Shown: one piece after another, positions 42,716 through 54,700 of the stretch | How the letters are laid out: the number at the start of each line of letters is the position of its first letter | Numbering within the stretch: position 1 is the first letter of the stretch | DNA from: Siderastrea radians | Lineage: Eukaryota; Cnidaria; Anthozoa; Scleractinia; Rhizangiidae | Assembly: GCA_964017195.1 (NCBI GenBank) | Contig: OZ024887.1 | Coordinates: 248,001-312,000 of the forward strand | Direction of reading: 5' to 3' | Length of the DNA stretch: 64,000 bases | Program-made: the position numbers and the translations under genes | The notes under the pieces: generated by a model | Databases searched by the model: none | What the model was told of the DNA's origin: nothing | What the model saw: only the letters and a program-made list of their open reading frames with translations

Positions 42716-45700
42716 GTGTACACCCTGTAGGAGGCTACACTTATAGTGAACCTTTACTGTGCAACATAATTTCTCGTATTCTTTGGCATGTTTTCTTATT
42801 TTTCTTTCTTTTCTTTTTTTCTTCTTTCATTTTCAGGGTTCACCTCGTCGGGACCCAGAGACCATATGCTCGCCCACATCCCCACCCCAATTAATTTATT
42901 ACAATTTAATAGCTAAAACGTAAAAAAGCAGACGGGAAGCCATATGAATAGTTCGCAAAAAATTCCTAAACCACATACAAAGCAAACCACTAAAAAGCTA
43001 CTAGATATTAATTAGTAAAAAAATATGTATAAATTAATATAAATTAGACTAAAATGATTAAAAAAAAAATCCACACATAGTAATGAACATGACCTAAATA
43101 ACAGCCTAGGTAAGATATTTCTTACGTCTAGTTTTAAGAGTACTTAATTTCGGAGCCACGCAGACGCTATCAGGCAGAGAATTCCAGCTGTTGGTAATCC
43201 TGTTAAAGAAGCTGTACTTATTTGTTCTTATTGGTTGTAGTTTGTCTTTCCACTTTTGTCTACTTGCGGAAGTCCAACATGTGTAACCACGAGTATGATT
43301 ACTGACAACTGGCAAGCACTTAATCATACAAATAAGATAATGCAAGGAAAGATTAAAAAAAAAAAACTCTTTTCTAACACAACTTTTCACGTTTACATTT
43401 CAATCAATCAATCAATCAATCAATCAACTTTATTGTCAATTATGATAACCGAGAGAATGTTCTCTCTACTAACACGACTAAACTCAATACGACTGAACAC
43501 GCACCCGAAGTTGACTCACATTCAACGTAACATAAACGCGAAAGGTTTTGAAAAAACACCCAGTATCACTCATGTATGACACGCACACTGTCCCACTAAT
43601 GAACAAATCGGAGCTGCTAAGGACCAAAAACCAAAATTTCGCCATTTACTAAGACAAATACCAAAATCTCTTGTGGACGTTTTTTGGATCCTATTGAAAA
43701 ATATATTATTACCACTACTCTAAAGAATATAGGAAAAAAATGACCCTCACCTTGCTGTGGTGATGGTTTTTCTTCAAGAGAAAGTTCATCCATTCCAAAG
43801 TCAGAATCATCTTCCATCGGTTTCTTTAGAGTGATTTTTACCCCTGGAGGAAGAACCAGATCTGGCCCAACGACAACCTGCAACAAACAAAGAAACAAAC
43901 AAACAAAAAACAATTAGTCAATTGGATTGAGAAATTCACATTCAAAGTAAACAAATGAAACATTTTTCTCTCTCAACACTCATTGTGCAACTTGTCTCTC
44001 AGCAAAATTGCTAAATGTACTTGATTCACGAAAACATTCCCCAGTGTAACCTGAGTATCAGGCTTTTCCCTTCACTTTTTTTTCCGTTTTTTTCCCTCCC
44101 CAGGGAAGACCTGATACTCAGGTTATCCCCAGTGTGGCAAAACCGTAACTGACAAACTACGTTTCTTTTCGTTTCCGAGTTCTGAGTAATTTTTGCAAGG
44201 ATTGTGGCGACCCATAAATTGCAGGGTGTATTGGAACAAGCAATTTTTTAGCGCAACTAGTCAAATTTTGTTGCAAGATAAGTTGTACGAAACGTTGCTT
44301 AACGCTTACTTACATTGAACGAAATCATTGCTCCAGATGAGACTGTAACGTTCCTACAATGCAAGAAATAGGAAGGATGAAAAATTTACGGTTCACCTAT
44401 CACAGTTAAAGTCCCAGCTAGATCTTTAAAGGGATCAGTCAGTTATGCTAAGATAAACATGTTACTTAATGAGCGCACTAAAAACTAACAATAATTTTGA
44501 TTAACAGACGAGAGGGATAAAAATGGGCTGCACCTTGAAAAAGTTGAACCTACTTTGCAAAAATCACTAAAAACTGACTATGACCTTTTCTCCCTTGCAG
44601 AAATCGTCGGACATCTTACTTTTCTTCAGTTCCAGAAAAACTGCATACTTCTGACAATCTCAGTTGACTCTCCGATCTAACCCGTTACTGAAGCGCTACA
44701 ACACAACGTCTTTCCACTAACTCACAATTTGAAAAATAAAATAAAGTCATTAAATATTGCACCTTTTGATATGAACGTTGGTACACAAAATTGACTCAGA
44801 AATGCTACAACCATCGTCAACTCTAACGTTATCCCACAAATGGACGCCTTCTAGTCGAACACATTTACCTAAACCAAAGAAAGCATAAACAAAATGCCCA
44901 AGCTTAACACACAAATTCTATTAATTTAGGTTACTATTTTAGCATCAACTTAATTTAGGGAATTACCCTTTTGGATAATTAGTGACTACTTATTCGACCT
45001 AACGACCGTTTTTCACTTTTCAACAAATTTGAAATTAAGCGACGTCTTTGCTAAATCCCCTAAATTAAGCTGTCACTAAAAATGGCAACCTTACGGAATA
45101 AGGGAGGAGACTTAACCAATTTTGTCTTTAATTATCAGTCATCTAAAACAACAGTTTTAACTACCTGCACCTTACAAACGACTAATTGCCGACAATAACA
45201 AGACAGACAAACAAGAGACAAACCGACCTATTTGACTAACAAAAGATGGATCGAAACGCACAAATCACAATTAACAGTCTTCACAGCCAGTAACATCACG
45301 GCTCAACTGACAAACGCCAATAACATCACGAGATTGTCGACTAATCAGGCCAACGACCAGAGACTTATAATATCTACTGACGATTCACAGTTCACTTGAC
45401 TCTGATGATGAATTCCGCTCAGGTTGTCGAAACGTCAGTCAATGTCACCACAAACAGTCCTTCTCAGGACTACAATCACCCGAACGACGATAATTTATCT
45501 ACTTATAACAGTTTAAACTGTTTACAGCGTACATGAATATCAAACTGACAGAGATTTGCATCATTTTGGCTCGAGTCATTAGTGTGTCTTCACTACAAAA
45601 GCTTCTGATGGTTATCATCACATGTTCACAGAGGAATTTCTTGCTTTAGATATTATAGATCAGTCAAATGCACTAGTAAATGACAGATTATATGATTACA

Positions 45701-48700
45701 TATCACATTTATAATGTATTTAAATGTTTCTTTACCTATAACACAGTTTCTGCCTATAACGGAATTAGTAATGACTGTTCCTTCACCCACTGAAGTTCCT
45801 TTACTTATCAAGAGATTTTCCTCTAACATGCAGTCCCTAAAGACAGAAACAAAACTCTATTAGCAATTCACATTCAAAGGGCATTGGAGTGAAAAATCAG
45901 TGATTCGTTAACACACCGAAAACCTTCTGAAAAAGACTATCAAATCTGAGTCCAAGACTTGACGCTGAAAAAACCTCATCCAAAACATGATAAGAATTCA
46001 ATCTGCAACCACAGATTTTACAAACCTATTCATATTGCATCTGTTTCAATAAAAAAAACGTGTATAGCGCATTTGACTCACCTAGCTAGCGACAGCTCAC
46101 TGTCTAAGTAGACATTGTGTCTTGTGAATGAGTAGGAGAAGTCCCTGAAAAACACGCTGTTGTCGGGTGCTATTGGATATGCCCATCTACTAAGAATGTC
46201 TTTGCTACAAAAAGGAAATTAACATCATGTTAATTATAAAGCAACTATGGGGAATTACGTGGTCCTGAGTAGCAGCTCAAAGGATTGGAGGGTTCACTGG
46301 AAGGAGCACGTTTAACTTAGTCAATTCTGTACAATAAGAGATATGAAGGTTTTGGGTCAGTGAATTTCTATAAATATTACGACGGTAATGATTTCTTTCA
46401 TATAACATATACAAGATGATGCGATGCAAAATTTTTAAGGTTCAAGATTCACGGAAGTGTTCACTTTTAGGCAACGTATAACGATCAAATTCAGGTTCAA
46501 CTTATTTTAAGACGTACTTTATCCAATGCCATCAATGGCTCTTCTGTTCGAGGCAAAGTTCAAAATTTCGAAAAGCTACGAGGTAGTATAAGGTGGCAAA
46601 TTTCTGGAAGCAATAATGGACTTCTGACAACAATGCACCTGCTTCGGGAAACGCAGTTACGACTTTTTTACTGCTGGCCAAAAATCTATGTTTGAAGGCT
46701 TGTCGATTGATTGAAGCAGATCAGGTGCTAACCTGCAAACCACAGTTTTTGTACAACACCAATGCTTTGCCGTCTGAAAATATGCACTTTTTGATGCGTT
46801 TTTGCCTATCGGTTACACTAAAACGTTCAAAAAAGGCCAAAGAAAACGGAGATTTTTTTGAATTTGAATATGCTGACGTCCGTTTCAATCGTTTTAGTCT
46901 CGGCAATAAAAGGACATTGAAAAAGATTTCCGTTTTCAAGCGAAAATGCGTTAGTGTGGAAAGGACAAAACGCCTGTGTGGATGAAAACACTTTGCTACG
47001 TTTTCGGGCAAAGACAAATTAAAGAGGGGGTAGCCTATAGTACAAACCTGACTGTGTCATACATATAAGGGTTTGAAACTCTGGCGGCATACTTGTCGCT
47101 GATTAGAAAAGAATGAATCTGATTTCCCATTATCTGAAGCAAAGAAAGAATTGTGTTATTTTCATCATATGGCCGCCCTGCGCGTGCTTTCCTTTCAAAA
47201 CTATTTAAAAATCCCCCTAATATATTTAGATTTAGGCAAGCCTAAGAGCGGAACTCCACATTATTACACCGTTTACCCAGGAAAGCTAAAGTACATGTAA
47301 TTACATGCGAGAAAGGCAGAGTAAAGGTAACTGCTGCAAAGTGTCCGCAGGGTTTGAACAAGGATAAGACGTGCCGTCTCTCCGATCAACCGCTTTTGTG
47401 TGCGGCAATCTTCATGAAGTTCCGTTTAATTCTCCGTCACACGTTTTTAGAACTTCTCGTAAGCGGCCATCACCACCGTCCGAGGTCGCGTTTTGTACTT
47501 TCCATAGGAACAAAGCTTTGTACTTTTAAAGAAACAAATTGACAAACATTAAAGAAAAAGAAAACTTCTCATTTTACGAGCGGAGCACGACTTCACTAAT
47601 TGCAAGCCTCTCGTGCCATGGATGTCAGATTTTGAATCAAGATACCCCCCCCGTCCCCAGTAACTCAGTGCTAGATATGTGAGTTTGAACTGTTAAAACG
47701 CCACAAAAGAAATAATACATAACTGTAGAGAAGGACAGATGCTCAAAATGTCAACGCCGGGGTATTATCAGTTCAATCAAATGAAAAACAGAAGACTCGT
47801 AGTGAGGTAGTCGATAATTAAGTGTGGAAGATCGTGATGTGTGATCGAGGATTTTTCTTTATTATTTATGAGTAACACGTACCTCTTCATTTACAAGGAT
47901 TCCTCTGACAAAATCATCCCTAGTTTGGTAATCAAAATTATCTGTAAAAAGCTGAGGTACCTGGAAAAGAAAAAAATGGGGACCAGAACGGAAATTGGGA
48001 AACATACAAATACATTCAGCTAAGTAAAAAAACTGAGATTGATGAAAAAAGAATATCATCTAAACTCACTGTTGTTGAACATATACAAATGTTACAGTCC
48101 AAAAGATCGTATCTTATCGTAAGATTGTCGTTGCCTGTGAACAGACTCTGAAAGAAAAAAAATCTATGTTAAAAATGGTGCACATGCTTAAATAGCCTGA
48201 CACAAACATTCAAAGGAGTTCGGAAGAACTGGAAAGTTCATGTGAACACGGGCCAAAGGCGAAGGCTTACATCATCCTTCCAAACTCCCTTGAGTCTTTG
48301 CATCAAGCCATGTAACCACCGGGTGAACATTGGCTGTTTTTTTTTCTTGGAAGACAGTGAAGCCAAAGAAATGCTACATTACATCATGCCTATGTTAACA
48401 TAACCTTGTATAACACATCATTACAAAGTGGCCATTCGCTCTTTTTCACAATTTTTTTTCGTTTATTGAAAAAACTCTAGTCTTTACAAATCACTTTGCA
48501 GTACCACAGTACTTGATGCATTTCAATATTTGGCAATTCTAAGTTGGACGAAAAAAAGGAAACAGGAATTCCTTTTGAATAAAACATAAATCCCAGAAAG
48601 CAATGTATTACCTGATGTCATAACCATGTGTAGATACATGTAAGCTAATCAAAATCTGTGAATTGTTTATGATCAGCATATGGTAACATTATCAAAGATG

Positions 48701-51700
48701 AGTACACCTAAACAAGATGGTTTAACAGAGAAGCATTATTTTTTAACCAAATATCAGATTCAATACTAGACTTTACACAAAGAAAAAATGGTTTCTCTTT
48801 TCAATTAAAATCAAAACTTAATAAGATATAAAAACGGATGAAATATTACTACCAAAGGAAATGAAAACCGTTTTTTATTGGCTGTCTTTTCACAGTGTAG
48901 AATTCTGCCTGTTGTTGAATCCATGGCAACTATAAGGTCCTCTTCCTGACATCTAGCAGAATAAACAAACAGTTTTATGATCAGAATTATTTTCATCAAA
49001 GCACCAAATTGCAACTAAATCAGAGTTTAATCAGGTTTTACTTTTCTGTAAAATCAAACATCATTTTAAATACTGGTTTGAGATTCCCCAAAGCATGACG
49101 TTTCTGTGCCTTTATTGAACATAAATAGACTGTAAGCCTCAACATGGCTTGCAAACTCCATGGTAAGGTTCTAACTTATGTGTACGGCAATTCATCTCTG
49201 TTAAGAACATTTCATGTGTGGAGCAGTGTTCCTGTTGAGTCTTTGACAGCTCCAAATCTATGAAATTCTCCTTTTATCTAACGTAAAACATACTGACTTG
49301 ACGTTGACGAAGCTCATTTTGATTGACAAACTTTTGTTGCTGTGTTCACTGCCAATTTCTCTGAAATTTATGTACAGAGATTGTCTTTACAGTCTTTTAT
49401 ACCTTTCATGAGCAGAACTTGTTCCACTTGTCGTGACTATTGTTATTCACATGGTAATAGAATAGGAGCCAAAGTTGAAAAACATTTGATACCTTGTTCT
49501 ATGTCCAGGATTAGCAATTTTAAAAACCATTGTCATCAGAGATGATTTGTCCTTTTTTCGTCTGTCCCTGTTAACCAATAAGACAGGCTAGATCAATTTA
49601 TTCTGTGAAGGATGGGGTGTGCACAGGGTAACAATTATTTAGCAGAGAAAGAGAGGAAGGCTCATTTCACAGGTGGAGGCTATTTGGTGAGAGAGGATTA
49701 TAGAGGTACACTGTACTGTAAGCTAATAGACAAAAGGAGGGTTAACTGGTGAGAGGATCAGAGCTTTACTAAAAAGATAATTATAGAGGACTGGGTAAAA
49801 AAGATTCTCTCACAGGGATTTTCACGTTTTCGTGTGAAAAATGTGCTGAAATTTAAATTAAATGCCTTTTCTCGTATACAGAATACTCCTAGAATGTCAA
49901 GAGAAGGAAATCAACTGATTTCAGTAGTGTAGCACCTCTCAAAAGCTTGTATTTTCATTGGACCGCTATATGTAGCAGCTCTATTATTTTTACGCGTCGT
50001 TCTTTGTTTCTTTTGTTTGTTCTATTGTTTAGCGGACCAATCGTGGAAGACCTTACGACAGCTGCTACACCACCCACTGATTTTTTCAAGAAAAGAATAA
50101 ACCATTTTCAGTTTCTGGCGATTTTACCAACACGATCTACAGTGTGTGTGTGTGTGTGGCCATCTACAGCCACACACACCACTATTTGGGCTTCCTCTGA
50201 TTCAAATGTCTTTTAGCTTTTTAAAGTTATCCTTAAAATTGGTGATAGTATCCCTTTAATTACTTAAAGAATATTGTTTATTCTTGCCTTTTGCAATTTA
50301 AGTTTGATCATGAATTACAAGTTGGACCAGCCTTGATAGAAATAACCCAAGAATTCTGTTTTTTTTTTCTGCACAGGGTCCAGTTGAAGACTTTACAGGA
50401 TCCTGGGCCCCATTTCTCGAAACTCTTGATAACATACCAAGCCCGAAAACTATTTATGTACACAATATTCTCCAGTAGTTATACAATTTTTATTGATTTT
50501 GAAAGCTAAATTTTAATCTTTATAATTTCTCATGAAGCATATCACTATGTTTGCACCAACAACTACCATTAACTGATTAAAAAAAAAAAACTTACCAGGC
50601 CCGGAAAGTTATTGGGAGTTTGGAGAAATGGGCCCCTGTTTAGGATCTTATTGGTATGCTGAGTGAGACTTACTTGTGTTCATGCAAGACCCGCTCTAAT
50701 TTCATATTTGATACCACATCACCACTTACTAACACAAAGTCATTCTTTAGTAAAGACTGCAAATAAGAGAAAGTGAAACATGTTAACACTACAATGTATC
50801 AAATGATGACAATCATTGGAGTTAATGATAACAACCCAAGCAGCTGTTGATATTATAATTTAACTGCAATGATTGTTACCATTTCATATTTCAGTCCACA
50901 GTTCACATAATTTATATGAGCATTTCACATGTTCAATTTCATGTTAAAACTGTTGGGTAACCTGAAGGATAAATGGAAACTTGATTTGATCGATCTTAAT
51001 TCTTAAAAAAAAAAACAGTTAGAGATTAAACAATTGCAATCGAAGGGCTTTTTCCCAGGATCAAGGTTGAGAATTTAACCTTTTTTTTAATGAAAATGCA
51101 TAACAGTGAAGAGGTTCAAACCTGTCTGTCAATTTCTCGCAGAGCATCACCGACTGACATGCAGTCTTCAACAACAACAGTTTTCACATCACATGGTGAT
51201 CTTAAACTTGTCCATTTTGATTGGCTACCAAAACAAAAAAAAATGCATGTAAATAAATATTATTATTACAATCTGCCTCAACATAATAGATGCAATAACA
51301 ACTTCGCCCAATGGGTGAACATGGCAGAAAGAGAAGGGAGAAAACAATCTACATGTAGTACATTGCTTGGAAGATGCCCAGCTGTTCCATTAGGACGCTA
51401 AATTTAAGCTTTAACAAGACATGGCCAGGGTACCCGTTTAAGGTAAAAAAGTTAAAACCTTTTTTTTCAAAATATCAAAACTTAGCAGAAATCCTACACC
51501 TTTTGTACTCATAGGCAACCCTCCAAGTTTATTGTTTTCCAAAGTGGCCATTTGGCCACCCACTGCTCAAGTTTGGTCGCCAGTGAAAAATTTAAGTCGC
51601 TAAACTAAGCTCATGTTTCAATCCTTCTTCTCAAGTTTAGTCGCCAGGCTGGCGACTTCGGTTCCAATTAAGTCGCCAGCTCCAAAATTTTAGTCGCCAT

Positions 51701-54700
51701 GGCGACTAAAATGGTCTTAACTTGGAGGGTTGATAGGTTTGGATGTCATGTGCAGCATACATGTAGCTCCTGGCAAACCTCACACATTTCTAGAGAACGT
51801 TCTTGACTCTGCCTCAAAGAGGGAATTCAAGGAATTCAATATGATCTACCTCACAATTATAATACAGCATGCTTACACATAATATGCAGTGCACAGCAAG
51901 TGGGATTCAATGATTTATCATGTCAAAACTAAACCCTCTTCTTGATTTATTACAAATGACAGCAGCAAACCTCAAATGTTTCTTGATTTGGTCAGCGTGT
52001 GAACAGCAAAAAACAAAGATCTCTTGTACTCCAGCTTCAACAAGAAATTCAATAGTGTAGTCCAAAAGAGGGACATTTACCAATGGTAGCAAGGCCTGTG
52101 AATGCAAATCATAACACTGAAAAGACTGATCTAAGGCTATTCACAAGTGAATACACTTTTTTCAAAGCTGTGTAACATTTACATGTATAACCCTTTCATA
52201 ACCAAGAGTGAACAAGACTTAAACAAGACATGTGCCACATTAAAAGAAAGACTGCAGGCTAATATAAGCTTCTTCAATCCATTCACAGTTCATACTTGGC
52301 TCATTCTGCTAAAATCCCCAGTTTCACACCTTCCACCCATAATTCCACATACCTTGTTACAACTCTAGCATGTCGCGCCACAATGGAAACAGACAAATTA
52401 GATTTAAGATCTACTAAACACAATCTTTTTGATATGTCTTTGTTTACCATGAAGTCTGATGACATTGCAAAATGCCAAATGATTGGTTGAGCTATGTACC
52501 TTACTGTTTGCATAATGACTAACCTGTGAACTGGGATTTCCATGATTTATTTATTAGTTTTTTGATCATTTACGTATTTACTTATTTATTAATTGTGAGA
52601 AGCAGAGAGAGGAAAAAGAATTGCATCAGGTCCTTCTTTCGGAGGAAAGTGGGTGGAAAGTGGGGGGGGGGGGGAGAATAATCACAGGTGGTGAAAGTCA
52701 TAGTCATGAAACCAAAACCAGCGTAATTACTCTAACCAATCACAACATCACAAATAATGCCGTGAAGCAAGCACTTGAAGGAAATAACAGTACAGGAAAG
52801 TGGCACAGCAAAACACATGCAAGAAAATCACAATTGGTTTTACATTGGTTAATAAAGTGGAGTAAGTATTTGAACCAATCACACAGCACAGTAAAGCAAA
52901 ACCAAAGGAAACAAAAAAATCTAGTGTGAATGAACTACACTAACTATAGAGATAATATGTAGCTAAGCCTACAGCTAAGCTTAGCTTAGTCCAGTGGCTA
53001 TGTGCCTACAAAGAACCACCTTTAAGGTGGCTCGATCGAGTTTTTGAGTGACGATACCTCTCAACTTTAAGCAACTAGTGCACCACAATGAACAACCCAA
53101 TAGATAATCGATCGTTACTGCTGACCTAGAAAAAGATAAAAGTTTTACATGAACTACGTTTCATCAAAATCGGAGTTACCATAGCAACGTAATGACGTCA
53201 TCCCCCATTTTACATGAGAGCTGATTACTTGTCATCAAGAGATAATTCTGGGAAGCGCTCGACTGGATCTTCGACTTCACATATTTGTCTTCACGTCTAC
53301 AAAATTTGAAGAATTTCTATGAGAGAGTTTTCGAGAAATGTTCGGGTGAAGTTTTTGGGTGTTAAAAAACAAAAACAAAATAATTTTGAGCTGTTATTGA
53401 AAATTATGTCCACAGCGACTTGATGAAACAACATTTTGGCTTTAAATGAATGTCATGTCATCTAATTACTTTGTGTGAAAATTTCGAGGAAATCGTTTCA
53501 TTTGATTTTTAGAAACGTTGGCTTGAATATGAACTGGTTTAGTGTGTTATGCGGCTTTTTTATCAAAAATCGACCCTGCACTTATTAAAATGATTATGAA
53601 TTAAAAAGCGGTAGATGAATTTTTTTAAAACTTTGCTTTCAAGGAGAATAATCGATATTCAATACAATCCCCGAGTCTCAAACTCATTGAAACGTTGTAA
53701 GGCTATCAATTTAAAGCCTAAACTTAGGAAATTATTGGACTGAATTTTACGCCAGTGGCTTGTTGTTCTTATTATGCATCTCCATTGTTTCGAATAGGCG
53801 TGCAATTGTAAATTTCAGTACATCATGAATTCATATAACGCTTGATTGCTTTCCGAAGATGTTCCGAAAAACATGCTACTGTACCAGGTCAGCATTACAA
53901 TAACAATGGACAGGCTGACAGCAGTGAGTGCAAACCTCAAGGTTAGCAGTAAGCGCAAACTTCGGTTAACAGAGAGCGCAAACGGAAAGCTGCTGTGCTC
54001 AGTCAGTGTTCCACATTTTTATGGCAAGGAGTCAACGAAAAATTTAAACAGGTCAGTAGACGTGGGTCTCCCCCAATCTTATCCCAGTCTCAGCACGTTT
54101 TCGAAGCATCTTCGGAAAGCAATCAAGCGTTATATGAATTCATGATGTAGTGAAATTTACAATTGCACGCTGATTCAAAACAATGGAGATGCATAATGAG
54201 AGCAACAAGCCACTGGCGTGAAAATCAGTCCAACATTTTCCTGAGTTTTGGCTCAAAATTGACAGCTTTATAACGTTTCAATGAATTTGAAACGCTGGGA
54301 TTGTATTGAATATTGATTATTCTCCTTGAGGACAAAGATATAAAAAAATTCATCTACCGCTTTTTAATTCATAACCATTTTAACAAGTGTAGTGTCAAGT
54401 TTTGATTAAAAAGCCCAGTAACACACTAAACACGTTCATATTCAAGTCAACGTTTCTAAAAATCAAATGGAACGATTTCCCCGAAATTTTCACACAAAGT
54501 AATTAGATGATATAACATTCATTTAAAACCAAAATGTTATTTCATCAAGCCTTTGTGGGCATACTTTTGGAATAACAGATCAAAATTATTTTGTTTTTGT
54601 TGTTTTTTAACACCCTAAAACTTCACCCGAAAATTTCTCGAAAACGCTCTCATAGAAATTCTTCAAATTTTGCAGACATGAATACAAATATGTCAGGTCG

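Noticed and set aside
46692..47017. 97- and 98-codon ORFs on opposite strands in EIF2B5 intron 9
   Set aside because: The region (about 46690-47000) reads like a non-coding dispersed repeat (CGTTTT/AAAACG-rich). Neither frame resembles a protein family, and they overlap antisense.
49350..49445. Candidate EIF2B5 exon around GGTATAAAAG / TGTCGTGACTATTG
   Set aside because: The frame has a stop and no acceptor. The true exon 5 (49493-49567), encoding SLMTMVFK and PGHRTR with proper sites, was found just upstream in the transcript.
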